Origin: Tetrapyrgos nigripes | Lineage: Eukaryota > Basidiomycota > Agaricomycetes > Agaricales > Campanellaceae | Reading direction: 5' to 3' | Length of the DNA: 64,000 nucleotides | Assembly (NCBI GenBank): GCA_013368315.1 | Contig: JAACJM010000005.1 | Coordinates: 248,001-312,000 of the forward strand | Shown: positions 13,009 through 24,227 of the stretch, in pieces | Layout: each line of letters begins with the position of its first letter | Position numbering within the stretch: position 1 is the stretch's first letter | Notes under the pieces: model-generated | Told to the model about the DNA's origin: nothing | The model's input: the letters and a program-made list of their open reading frames with translations, nothing else | Database searches by the model: none | Made by a program: the position numbers and the translations under genes

Positions 13009-14488
13009 ATGGCAGCATATTTCTTCGCGTCTCCAATTGATGTCGACATCAAGCTCGACGGCGAAGAAGTCAGGAAACAAGTCGAAACGAAGGGAGAAAA
13101 GGACAAAGTCATTTCATGTCCAGTGTACTATGATGGCGAGAGTATCTCTGGGAATGTGTGTATCCTAGTCTTGTCTGGACAAACTACGTCAAGCTGACTG
13201 CATTTTCCATTTCCAAGATTGCAATTCGAGTACGGGATGGTAAAAAGGTGACGCATGAAGGTATCAAGGTCGAGTTTGTCGGCAGCATAGGTGTGCAACT
13301 TGTCCTACCTTTTTCATTTTCAAGTCAGCTCATATCGTTCTCGTTCAGAGCTTTTCTACGACAGAGGTCACCATCATGAGTTTCTGTCGCTTTCACAAGA
13401 ACTCGCAGCTCCGGGAGAAATGCGTCAAGCTCAGCAATACGAGTTTAGCTTCAAGAATGTGGAGAAACAGTACGAGAGTTATCAGGGGATTAACGTGAAG
13501 CTGCGGTGTGTCTCAACACCTCATTTTCTCCATAGAACGTCATCTTATGCCTCATTCACGCAGATATTTCATACGTGTAACAATAGCAAGGCGGTTAGCG
13601 GAAGTCCAGAAGGACAAGGACATTTGGGTACATTCCTTCAGAATGCCGCCTGACAGCAATAACTCGATCAAGATGGAGGTTGGAATTGAGGATTGTCTGC
13701 ATATCGAGTTTGAGTATAACAAGTCCAAGTATGTCTACCTCGTTTCTTCCTAGGTTACTCTTCGCCTTTCTGTAAACCGCTGTCACGCTTGCTTTTCTTT
13801 TTTTTCTGTTCTACCCCGTTTACTGAATCTCGGTGTTTTGCCAGGTACCACCTAAAGGATGTCATCGTAGGCAAGATCTACTTCCTTCTCGTACGCATAA
13901 AGATCAAGCATATGGAATTATCCATCATTCGGAGAGAGACGACCGGTGCTCCTCCGAACCAGTACAACGAAAGCGAGACTATCACAAAGTTTGAGATTAT
14001 GGATGGAGCACCTGTGAGAGGTTAGTCTTCTGTCTCTTTCTTTCTATCTCTTTTTCCAAATTCTTTTCCTGTTGTTCTCTCTTTTCCTCTCGTTACTCCG
14101 TCGTTCCTTGTTCCTTGTTCATCATCTATACACCTGAGCTGACCGATACTTTTACTCTATTTCACCCCTTCGTACACGACTTCTCTTTCTTCTCAGGCGA
14201 AACCATTCCTATCCGACTATTCCTCGGAGGCTTTGACCTAACACCCACTTTCCGCGACGTCAACAAGAAGTTTAGTACGAGGTATTACCTCAATCTGGTG
14301 TTGATTGATGAGGAGAGTAGGAGGTACTTTAAGCAGCAGGAGATTACGGTTTTCAGGATACCGGAGGTATGTGATCCTTTCTGTTGTTTTGTCCGTCTTC
14401 GTCTGCATCGTCTTGGTTATGGTTTGCCTGGATGTGCCAGTTGGTTGAATGAGTTACTGATCGGTTTTTTTTTTTTTTGCAGAATTAA
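13009..14488 (+). CDS. VPS26: Vacuolar protein sorting protein 26, retromer subunit
   Basis: Vps26 is the arrestin-fold subunit of the retromer cargo-selective trimer (Vps26-Vps29-Vps35), which recycles receptors from endosomes to the trans-Golgi. The start MAAYFFASPIDVDIKL is the family N-terminus. Successive exons give IRVRDGKKVTHEGIKVEF, ELFYDRG, FSFKNVEKQYESYQGINVKL and VEKD-like RLAEVQKDKDIWVH. The C-terminal arrestin half carries VGKIYFLLVRIKIKHMELS and ETIPIRLFLGGFDLTPTFRD. The last exon encodes only one residue before the stop (TAA 14486-14488), placing the end right after FRIPE, which matches the family. About 300 residues, normal length. It follows VWA8 on the same strand with a gap of 272 bp. 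Confidence 0.93.
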
Positions 14489-15030
14489 CATACACTGGCT
14501 CTACACTTGTATCATATCATAGTTTCATGCTCTATTACGACTGTTTTGCATCTCTAGAAGCTCCGAACCGTCCCTGTTGTGATAGTCATCGCCCTTTCAG
14601 CAGTCCGTGTTGCGGTGGCGCTAGTATCTGAACATGAAGTCGCCTAGATTTGGTTTCTGGCACTATTAATCAACTTGAAGCGGGAAAAATGAACTGGTCA
14701 GTGCCATGCTCTTGGTCCGACGCCCATGGGACTACAGATTGCGCCTGGGATGTCTATGCATCTATCAATCCCCAAATGGTTTTCCGCTGCTTCACGACCT
14801 TCCGACGTCGTCGTACTGTTTCGGATAACCGGCGAGGTCAAACTCGTTCTCTCTTTCAGCTCGGTGTCCGTATATGTCATCGTCCTCATCAAGAACCATC
14901 CACATCCAAAAGCGAGCGGCGAGCGAAATCCGATGCGCCAGCCTACGTATAAAGAGGATAAAGTAACTTGTTAACCACGAACCTAGACCTTTGCCTGCCT
15001 ATTGCTGAACAATCTGTTTTTCGAGATAAA
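14489..15030. other. Intergenic: 3' region of VPS26 and promoter of reductase 1
   Basis: I see no supported gene here, only short unspliced frames on both strands. The last 100 bases hold the TATA-type promoter block shared with the second reductase copy, listed separately. Confidence 0.5.
14932..14957 (+). promoter_or_regulatory. TATA-box core promoter block of reductase 1
   Basis: GATGCGCCAGCCTACGTATAAAG lies about 80 bp upstream of the ATG at 15031. Nearly the same block occurs upstream of the paralogue (19049-19074), spaced 52 bp from its ATG. Conservation in otherwise diverged flanks supports a core promoter function for TATAAAG at 14948-14954. Confidence 0.6.
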
Positions 15031-16482
15031 ATGTCTTCCGCTCAGAAACCCCTAATTTTCGTGAGTTGTCACTATTATTATTTTGATGTTTGACTCACCA
15101 ATGCATTGGTGCTTGACACGGGCAGGTTACAGGAGCTTCCGGCCTAGTTGGCTATGCCATTGTCTATCACCTCTTGCAAGCTGGTTATCCCGTCAGAGGG
15201 TACGTTAGTTCGTTTTCTTTTTCATACCGAGAAGTGTCAGGATATAATTCTTATTCCTGTTACAGTTCTGCTCGAGGAAAGAAATTAGGACACCTCAAGA
15301 AAGCGCTATCGAATTATACTCGTTTTGAAGCTGTCGAAATCGCTGATGTCGCCTCAGGGGATTACAGCGAGATTTTGAAAGGTGATATCTCATTGATTGT
15401 CTGCAGCCTCATCATCAAAGTGCTTACTATGGAGTTCTCTCAAACCTTCAGGTGTAGGGGGTGTTATCCACTGTGCTGCGCCTCTCCCTGGACGAGCTGA
15501 CAAGGAAACAGCTTTTCGGGTAGGTCGTTGTGACAAATATAGGAACCGCGTGTATTTATGAAAAGCTGGTTACAGAGTGCGGTAGATGGCTCGCTGCACG
15601 TCCTGAGAGAAGCAGAGAAAGCTGGTATCAAGAAGATTGTGACGACGAGCTCAATCACCACTTTCAATTACCCCGTAGGTCCCTATGGGCCCGATGGTAC
15701 TTAACCCTTTCAATCAGTTTTTCTGGTTCTGACTTATGCTTCCTCCTCCCGTATTCTAGACTTTAATCCACTGACGAAGGAACAAGTTAGTCGTGAAATG
15801 GACCCCATAGGATGGCAGGTCTATTCTGCACAAAAGAAGTACGCTGATCTCGCAGTCTTGGATTGGCTCAAGACACGACCTCATATGGATGTCACGATGA
15901 GTATGTGGCAAGTCTCAAAGTATCATACGCACAGCACCGTTGACTATCTCTATTCCAGTCTCTCCTCCAAATATCTACGGCCCCCTTGCCCCAGGCTTTG
16001 AACAATTTTTGCAGGAACCTGGTGACAGTACTGCCCTTGCCTCAAACTTCGTCATCTACGAGCTTCTCAAAGGGGAAAAAGGCCAAATCCTCGGATTCTC
16101 TGGATTCGTCGATATCCGTGACATGGCTCGCGCACATATCCTCGCTCTCGACTCAATCCCTCAGTCCGCTGTGTCTGACGGAAAAGTGAAGCGTCTCGCT
16201 ATTGTAGCACCTTACGAGCCCGATTTGAAGGAGGCTGTCAAGTACATTTCGGAGGAAAGACCCGAACTGAAGGACAGATTGGCCAATCTTGAAAAGACCG
16301 GCCCTGTTCTGTCTTGGAAGGTGGATGGGCCTAGTCCCTGGGAACTGAAGGGAATCGAGTATGGAAGGTTGGAAGAGGTTTTGGGGATGAAGAAGGGTGA
16401 CTTTAGGACGTGGAAGGAAACAGTTTTGGATACGGTTGATAGTTTACTCAAGATAGAGGAGGCATGGAAATGTCGAGGCTGA
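15031..16482 (+). CDS. Extended SDR NAD(P)H-dependent reductase, copy 1 (dihydroflavonol reductase/ketoreductase-like)
   Basis: This is an extended short-chain dehydrogenase/reductase of the DFR/cinnamoyl-CoA reductase/methylglyoxal reductase type. It would reduce a carbonyl with NADPH in the cytosol. The substrate is unknown. Exon 1 is only 30 nt (MSSAQKPLIF, 15031-15060). Exon 2 carries the Rossmann glycine motif VTGASGLVG. Later exons give HCAAPLPG, the catalytic Ser region VTTSSI and the catalytic Tyr/Lys pair as YSAQK. C-terminal substrate-side motifs are VSPPNIYGP and FVDIRDMARAHILAL. TGA ends at 16482. It is about 340 residues, normal length. It is a tandem paralogue of 19123-20580, and a third decayed 3' end lies at 16601-16740. 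Confidence 0.88.
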
Positions 16483-16600
16483 GAGAACTAGAGCAAGAAA
16501 CATTGCGTTATATGACAGCGAGTACATAGCAGTAGCAACGTAGTAGCGAAAAACAGAGAGTATAGAGGTTGCAAGGGAATTTTTTTAATTGGTGGGTTTC

Positions 16601-16740
16601 AGACCTGCCCTCGGGAGTTGAAGGGAATCGAGTATGGAAAGTTGGAAGAGGTTCTGGGCATGAAGTAGGGTCAATTTAGGACGTAGAAGGAGTCAATTCT
16701 GGATACAGTTGATAGCCTTTTCAAGATTGAAGAGGGGTAG
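16601..16740 (+). pseudogene. Relic 3' end of a third SDR reductase copy
   Basis: This 140-bp segment aligns with the last exon of both reductases: it can be read as a degenerate form of the region ELKGIEYGKLEEVLGMK through the terminal ILDTVDSLFKIEEG. Two in-frame TAG codons interrupt it (after GMK and in the following RT-KES position). It begins about 118 bp after the stop of copy 1. The upstream three quarters of the gene are missing. It shows that the array once had at least three members, or that an unequal crossover left a tail. Confidence 0.8.
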
Positions 16741-17172
16741 AAAACTGGTGGCTAAGTTTGAAAGGAAATTTTGGAACAGTGGTGGGTCGATACACCCCAA
16801 TACATCTTTGGCCTTACCTATGTCGCAGCCCATGTCTGCTTCGGTTTACATATATGTATACTGATCGTTATTACGAGGCCTTGATCAGGGACTCGTTTCT
16901 TAGAACGGCGGCTCTGCGGAGGTGGCTATATGCTACTAGTATATTCGTCCACCTCCTGATTGGCTCATCAGCAAGCGGATAAGGCTGGAGGAGGAGGAGG
17001 AGGAGTGTATTACCCGGGCTGGGACCAACAACTGATACGCCGGGGGTCCGGGAGGCAACCCGATGTAGTTACTGTATGTAATACTAATAGGTACTATATC
17101 ATTGTCCCGGGATCAACCACTTCCAGGGAGGACGAGCTCACAGTACGTTTAAACTGCTGTAGATCCATCTGG
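16741..17172. other. Intergenic, with GGA-rich tract
   Basis: No gene is seen. A short (GGA)n purine tract lies near 16988-17005, and GC-rich sequence with CCCGG motifs follows up to the end of the LINE fragment. A motif TTACGAGGCC followed by GGACTCGTT near 16870 recurs in inverted form near 36800, so this may be part of a dispersed repeat. Confidence 0.4.
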
Positions 17173-18450
17173 TTATGGCGACCGCCAAAATACATGAAAA
17201 GGTATGCTACGTAAGTACAGTAATCGGTGACATCTTTTAGCGGCGATATTCAGGTGGCACGAATAATGGAATTTTCTCAAAGACTTCAAACACTGTAAAC
17301 ACATATTTTGCAGTGCGTGAGCAGATGAGCAAGAAATTCTACACGTCCTGGTTGTGTGTCTAGTAGATCCAGTCTCACATTGGCAGTTTGGGAAGTACAC
17401 TCTTGAATGATTTCCTGTCTGAGGGAAAGAAGGGATTCGTGTTGGCAATGATACAAGCAAAGCATGCTCAAGGTCTTCAACATCTGCCCTGCACAAACGA
17501 CATAAGCGCTCAGCGTGAGGGACCTGATTACGGTGACGATCAGTCCAACGTAGTCTTTCTACTGCTAGAGGGAGATCGCCGCAGATTGCTTTTGTGAATG
17601 CCCTACGATGTCGCCTGTTTGATATATCTTTTAGATATTGCCGCATGCACCGTGATTTGTACACATAGCCGATGCCCTCAGGATGGGGCTCCTTCAAGTT
17701 ACGCAAAGGGAGTAGATAAGTTTTGTCGTTGGTGTGTGTGAGCTCCGCATCAACCCACTTATTTGGTGCCTTCTTGATAAATTCCTGAAGACTAATAGCA
17801 TTATCCACATTCGCAAGGTAGTGAGGTAAGGTTGCCGAGTTGATGTCTAATGGCAGACTACTACCAAGGATCTTCATGGGTCTTCCCAGCATCTTCATAA
17901 ATGCAGAGAACCACGAACGAGATCCCTTGTGATGTAGCGTGATTGACTCCTTGATAGCCAGATGAATGTAGGTATCCGAAGCTTGCTGTAGCGCATAAAT
18001 GTAGAATCTCAGTACTAAATCAGCTCTTCTAAGAGCAATTGGAATCAACCCTGTCTCCGTAAACAATGTGACCGTTGGTGCTGTCGCTGAGCAGGCGGCG
18101 TAGAAAACGTTCTTGTACTTTCTGTAGTGATTCCAATTGTTTTTCATTGACATCGAGCGCCGCTTCATATCCGAAGGTGAGATGTGGATCAACACAGCCC
18201 ATATATAGGATCCTTCCTTCATCCACAGGAAGCGAACCAATCATAGATTCAACATGTAGCACAGCATGCGCCACAGTAGTAGCCTTCGACGCTTTGTTCA
18301 CATAGTGAGGAGCCAGAACGGTGTGAAAACAGTCTGCCCGAAATGGACCACCACGCAACGTTGTACCTACATATGTGTATTGATTCACAACTTCTACGAT
18401 TGCATCGGCGAAGCGAAACACGGGTATGATGGGAGGAGGATTGCCATGAT
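17173..18450 (-). mobile_element. LINE (non-LTR retrotransposon) fragment, 3' part of the reverse transcriptase ORF
   Basis: Two overlapping - strand frames (18421 to about 18100, then about 18090 to 17173) together resemble the C-terminal part of a non-LTR reverse transcriptase ORF: the thumb motif YTYVGTTLRGG, then QERFLRRLLSDS, LFTETGLIPI-LRR-LVLRF, and a late Cys-rich segment CRLCRADVEDLEHALL. One frameshift lies at about 18090-18100, between SDSTNGH and the TLFTETG segment. The palm domain with the catalytic aspartates is absent, so this is a 5'-truncated dead copy. No poly(A) tail or target duplication was recognised. It sits between the two reductase paralogues. Confidence 0.8.
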
Positions 18451-19122
18451 ATGTATGCGACTACTGACTTGAATAAGGCCGCTTCCCTTTTTGGGCCTCG
18501 TTTCTTTTAATTTTTTCCTTTACCACGCAACCTGACCCACATTCTCGTTTTTTATACAGGATAAAAACGTACACATCCGTGCATGTTTGTGCCCTACATT
18601 TTGTATCATAGCTTCTTTCCTTCCCTGCAGTGCCACCACATTCTATTCGGAGCGTAGTATGTTCTACATAGCTCATAGTTTGCGCGGTGATTTGGAGATT
18701 GACGCTCTGACATTTCGGCAAAACTTTTGGTACATCATGGTCATTGTCCCCCAATTGCCAAATGGAGTTGGGGTGGTGTTGGTTTTTGCCACCTTTCAAT
18801 TCCTCAGCGGGAGGGCATGTAAGTACACAGGATGTGCTATGCTTTGATATACATCTGGTAGCTACAAAAAGAATCGTTTCGGCAGTACTCTGAAGGAGGA
18901 TGTCAACCAGCGCCCAGCAGCAGAACCTTGGTCAGAATTTGGGGCCAAGGGTAATTAAGTGACAAAGGGCTTTGTGGGCTTCAGACTTTGCGACCCTGAG
19001 GCCTGGTCTCGCAAGTCAGAGTGTCTTTCAAATTTGTAATTTGCTGGCGATGCACGAGCCTACATATAAAGAAACTAGTCGCTAGCGCTCGCTGACTATT
19101 GCTCAAGTCTAGGTCTCGAGAC
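18451..19122. other. Intergenic; promoter of reductase 2
   Basis: No gene is supported. Frames on both strands in 18461-18850 lack recognisable domains. The last 75 bp contain the TATA block conserved with copy 1. Confidence 0.45.
19049..19074 (+). promoter_or_regulatory. TATA-box core promoter block of reductase 2
   Basis: GATGCACGAGCCTACATATAAAG matches the block at 14932-14957 with three or four changes. TATAAAG occupies 19065-19071, 52 bp before the ATG at 19123. Confidence 0.6.
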
Positions 19123-20580
19123 ATGTCTACCCCTCAGAAGTTTAAACCGCTCGTTTTCGTGAGTTCTTCGTATTGTATATATCATAAACTTGACTTACCG
19201 AAGTATACATCACTGGCAGGTTACAGGTGCTTCCGGCCTAGTTGGCTATGCCATCGTATATCACCTCCTGGAAGCTGGCTATCCCGTCAGAGGGTAAGTT
19301 CGTCCTTGGTTCATATCCACGAATAACTCCCATCTCGGGATATACTTAATCTGATGGAATGGTCACAGTGCTGCTCGAGGGAAGAAATTAGAACACCTCA
19401 AGAAAGCCTTATCCACCTATCTGCAATTCGAGGCTGTCGAAATCGCGGATGTTTCCACCGGAAATTATAGCGAGATTTTCAAAGGTGATACTTCTCAAGT
19501 TCTCATGGGCTCTGCACAATCACCTCAACCTGCTGACTGTTTGCCATACTACCTTCAGGTGTAGGGGGTCTCATCCACTGTGCCGCGCCTCTCCCCGGAC
19601 GAGTTGATAAGGACACAGCTTTTCGGGTAGGTCACCTTTAACTGAAGTCTCATCCGTGAATTCACCGAAAAGTTTGGTTTCAGAGCGCGGTAGATGGCTC
19701 GCTGCACGTCCTCGAAGAAGCAGAAAGAGCTGGCATCAAGAAGATTGTGACAACCAGTTCGATCGGCTCTTTCAATTACCCTGTTGGTCCATATGGACCC
19801 GATGGTAGGCTTGCCCTTTCAGTCTTTCATTTCTGACTATTCTCCTCTCATAATGTAGACTTCAGCCCACTCACGAAAAAACAAGCTTTCGCGGCTAATG
19901 ATCCGGGAGGATTACAGGTTTATGCTGCAGAAAAGAAGTACGCCGATCTCGCAGTGTTGGATTGGATCAAAACACGTCCTCATATGGATGTCACAATTCG
20001 TATGTGGCAGATTAGAGTAAAAATACTACGCACATCATTGATTTATATCCAAATTCTAGTCTCTCCACCAAATATCTTTGGTGTCGCCCCAGGCTTTGAA
20101 GAATTCGTGCAGGGACCTGGTGACAGTAGCTCTCTTACCTCGAATACTTTCATCTATCAACTTCTCAAAGGGGACAAAGCTCAGCTCGTGACAGTTCCTG
20201 GATTCATTGACATCCGTGACTTGGCCCGCGCACATATCCTCGCTCTCGACTCCATTCCTCAATCAGCCGTGTCGGACAAAAAAGCGAAACGCCTCGCCAT
20301 AGCAGCGCCTTACGGAAGCGATATGGAGGAGGCCCTCAAGTACATTTCCCAGGAGAGACCTGAACTGAAGGAAAGGTTGGTCGACTTTGAAAAGACGAAA
20401 CCGGTATTATCGATGAAGCTGCCCGAGTCCCGCCCTTGGGAGCTGAAGGGAATCGAGTATGGAAGGTTGGAAGAGGTCTTGGGAATGGAGAAGAGTGAAT
20501 TTAGGGCTTGGAAGGAAACGATTTTGGATACGGTTGATAGGATTGTCAAGATTGAAGAGGGATGGAGGAAAATTTCGTAA
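19123..20580 (+). CDS. Extended SDR NAD(P)H-dependent reductase, copy 2
   Basis: Paralogue of 15031-16482 with the same intron positions and a similarly short first exon (MSTPQKFKPLVF). The glycine motif VTGASGLVG, HCAAPLPG, VTTSSI and the catalytic pair YAAEK are all present. The C-terminal exon gives VSPPNIFG, FIDIRDLARAHILAL and ends KIEEGWRKIS at TAA 20578-20580. Differences are spread over the whole length, including SKLPESR-type changes in the last exon, so the duplication is not very recent. Both copies look functional. Substrates may differ. The role is inferred from the family only. Confidence 0.88.
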
Positions 20581-21067
20581 GATCCAAGGGAAATTGCACA
20601 ATAATAATCCAGATTTTGGCCTCCACGACAAAAGCCCATGAGGTTGAAAAACCGAAACCGCCGGCACGTGACAGGGAACCTTTTTTCAAAGTTCACACTC
20701 GTTCCAAATCGCGTCGCCAAATCATAAATTCCACTTCTCGAGTGGTTTCTGTTTCTTGACTCAGTAGAGGTGCCCATATGCTGCGCGGTATCCAGTGCCA
20801 AAAGACCCTAGTCATTATGTTGAATCTTCTACGCGCCGCAATGATGATCTTTTCAAGTTCAGCGATCTTCATTGCCATGATATGCTCTTGGCGGCATTTA
20901 ACTTGAAAGGTTTCAGTGAGTGCCCATATAACTCCCGTGAGCCAGAGCCGCGCACAGCTATATTTATGTGTCCGGCCGTTGACCTTGATCTGATAGCGCC
21001 TTCTTCCAAACGTCATCGGGAGCCCACATATAAGTAGCGTTCCATTTTGTTACCCTCGTCAAAACCC
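20581..21067. other. Intergenic
   Basis: No gene is seen. A CACATATAAGTAG motif at about 21027-21039 sits 30-40 bp before the proposed start of the next gene and may be its TATA element. It resembles the TATA block of the two reductases. Confidence 0.4.
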
Positions 21068-23338
21068 ATGCCCTCCCTCTTTTTCGATGATGAGACTTCT
21101 ATGACCCCACATGAGTTTGCAGACACGCACGGTGTTTACGTTTCTCTTTTAGCAGTTCCAGACGTTCTGACTTACACATTTGGTGACAGGAGGAGCTTTC
21201 ATCTGTTGTATTTTCACAATGCTCCTTTATGGCATCTCTGTTCTTCAGGTATATGACATCCACTGGCAGAAAGCATCTACCTTCCTGACTGATGATCGCG
21301 AAGATGTACATATACTATATGAAATACCCCAAAGACAATCCGTACCTCAAGTCGTTGGTGAGACTTGCAGTGAACTTAGCTATTCACTGTTATGACACTA
21401 ACTCCTTCTCCCTCCAAACGTAGGTCTTCGCCGTGTGGTTCGTTCGCCAATGCCACCATCCATCATCATTTCTACCTGTGGCTGTGGCTACTTATAAGAA
21501 GATTGTAACAGTACTGACCCCGTCCCTACGTCCTCCAGGTTACTTGGTACCCTGCACGTAGCAATATGTGAGTTTGCCACTGATCAAACCCAAATCCAGC
21601 CTTAACCTTGATATCCTGATTCGACGGATAGTTTGTCATGCTGTCTATCATTACCTTGTTGGTTTCTGCCACTTATCGCGACATCGATTGAAAATTCTGA
21701 CTCCTGAGCGTTTCCCTTGTGCATTTGAAGGTGTTCAGCTATGGGACTCCGAACTCGACGATTGATGGTGTTTGGTGAGTGGTACTGGTCGCTATTCTGA
21801 AGGTGACTCGGTATAATAAAATTTAATCGGGCCCACACAGGTCTGCTTATGTACGTCTACCCACTTTGAGCGCTGAGATGCGAGGCTTCGGAAGTTGAAT
21901 ATTTGTTCTCCCAACTAGACTGCGGTTGCAATTGGGGTATGCCTCTATGCAAATATTTCCTTAAACAATGTGCTCACTGAGTGGTGCTGGCGCAGATTAT
22001 CATCTGTCCCCTTATCCAGAGGTATGTTACGAACGCCACTTGAACGCATCGTCTTTTGACTCATACAACTTACCTTCGGCCAGCTTCTTCGCTAGAATGA
22101 TTTATCATCGTGAGTGCATCTCGATTATTCCGAATACCAACGGACATACGAGTGGAGTCTGATTATGATGATGATGATGATGATCATGGCCCGGTCGTGC
22201 AGTGACAAGAAGCAACTGGAAATTGGCGCTGATCATCGCCTTTGTAAGTGATCCGACTCTCGACAGTCTACTAGGAAAACAGTGCTCTGATATTTGGAAC
22301 CCACAGGTTATCCTGATCTCGGGACAAGTGGGTAAATAAATTCTACCTCAATGAGGGTACTGCATTCAAGGAACTTGGCTGACCTCTGCAATTGAAACAG
22401 CGCTCGGGATGTGTAAGTACCGGTCTGTTGATGTTGAGTGTGCCATTCTTAGACTTATACGATCCTTCGCACCGTTTATTGCTTTCGTTTCCCTTCCTCG
22501 CATGCCTGTAGTCTTTGTGGTCAAACAGTGGGTATTGCCGCTTCAGTACCCGGACATTTACCTTACGCTGAGCCTGTGATTACTCATTTTTCTTCTGCAT
22601 ATTTAGATTCCAACTGTGGCGACTCGAGAAAAGCTGGCGGATCTCCGAATATTCTTTCGTGCCGATGGTCCTCGTCAGAGTAGTATCCGACTTGGTAACG
22701 ATGGTTTCGCTTATCGTAGTGCTGCGGTGTGGTCTTGGGAGGCTGGTATTCGAGTCTGGAAAGTAGGTCCAAGTTGATTCATCGAGTCCAGCCCTAGCCT
22801 TAGTAGACGTCTATGCTATCCGAATATCTGGGTATTAACTTGATACTGATAATTCTTGCAGCTCAAGGAAACTTTTGACAACAATCATGGGGTACGCTAT
22901 GCAGAGATTCGTTTTGACGACGTAAGTTCCAGCCACTGTTATGCATTTATTTTTGAGGCCTTGGTGACTCATTGAACGGGATTATTCGCTCTTACCACTG
23001 TTTTCTCACTGAAATACTCAGAGTTGTCTCTATAGCTCAGGCAACCGCATTGTTAATCAATCAAAATGGTCGAGGAGGGCAAATATCCATTGAATACGTG
23101 ACTGTTCACCGTGAGTGAGGGCACTTCTCCTTCTCCTTGTCTTTCTTTTTACGAGGCACATTAAATAAAAATGTCACTGGCAGTGTACATCAACAGCTTT
23201 CTAGCAACCCTCAATATGCGTTGTCACTTGCGAGAAATCTCAAACTTGACCGTGACGGACTCCGAGTCGGTGGGGCCAGAGTTTGAGACGCAGACGGAGA
23301 TTGGGTTTGTGGTTGAATCAGAATCAATACAGTCGTGA
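21068..23338 (+). pseudogene. Degenerate multi-pass membrane protein of the DUF6533/DUF6534 type
   Basis: The family consists of seven-helix basidiomycete membrane proteins of unknown function. The following can be spliced: a short start exon (MPSLFFDDETS...ADTHG), then GAFICCIFTMLLYGISVLQ (21190-21250), MYIYYMKYPKDNPYLKSLV (about 21306-21359), VFAVWF and a His/Cys region, SFFARMIYH (about 22082-22110), TRSNWKLALIIAF (about 22203-22241), and near the end VYINSFLATLNMR (about 23183-23222), followed by an acidic tail stopping at TGA 23336-23338. These match the family order. A frameshift follows VFAVWFVRQCH, and the region 22600-23130, which should carry helices 5-6, does not read through. I therefore call it a probable pseudogene. 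Many tiny exons in a functional gene remain possible. Confidence 0.6.
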
Positions 23339-24227
23339 CCCATCGGCAACCCGTCGGAGCCTATTTATTCTGGTACGGAACCAGAGACGCCGAAGAAGAG
23401 GGAGAATGCTTTTCAAATTCAGAACCGTACATACCAGAGCCACGGGTGATTTGATTTGGAATGACGGAAGAGAAGGAAGACTCGAGTGCACTATGAACTA
23501 CTATGGATCAATTATTTGCACCACTTGTATCAGGCTTGGCGTTCCTCAGTGACGAGTCTCAACACTCTGGGACAAGCACGCCAGTCTGAAGTATTTATAT
23601 TTTGTCATGAAACTGAACATACGACGAAAGAAGGTTGTATATTACCATGTTGATCATGAAAAGACCGCCAAGGTTGCTCTGCCGAGTCTGGTCATCAGAA
23701 GTTCTTGGAGTACTTGCAGTGCTGCAATCTATCAGTTCCGATGACAGAGGAGGAGTGAAAGTGAGTCACACTGAGTCATTGCAATATCAGTAGGATGATT
23801 TGGGGATGAAAGTTGGAGCGGGCCTAGAGAATTAGAATACAGTGGCATGATGTGCCAAGGCGTTCTCGACTCGGATAGGATAGGATCGATAGGAGAGAGG
23901 AGGAGGTATGTAGATGTGAGAGAAGCAGAAAATATCAAAGAACCCAGTCCAGCTTACATTCGAGGTGATCATGGAGACGTGAAATTAATAGATAAGGTTT
24001 CTATTTTTATTCCATCAAACATTCCGTCTGCACTGGAATATAACGAGAGTATGCATGTATGCAGCATGTCGGAAGCATGTATACCAGCAGTAACTTCCGC
24101 AGCCTCCCTTCTTGAAGTAAGTACGTACCGCCTCGTTAGTACAGAAGCCCAGAACACCGCCATTGAAGTGGGGATTTGAAGCCTTGCTTCCGCTTCCGCT
24201 TGCATTCCCAGAACTCAGCGCTCAGCC
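23339..24227. other. Intergenic
   Basis: No coding exon is supported. Short frames on both strands (for example 23847-24179) have no domain. The last 100 bp are probably the promoter and 5' UTR of the kinase gene. Confidence 0.45.

Noticed and set aside
12885..13112. - strand frame (75 residues) overlapping the start of VPS26
   Set aside because: It mirrors the first VPS26 exon, which has clear homology on the + strand.
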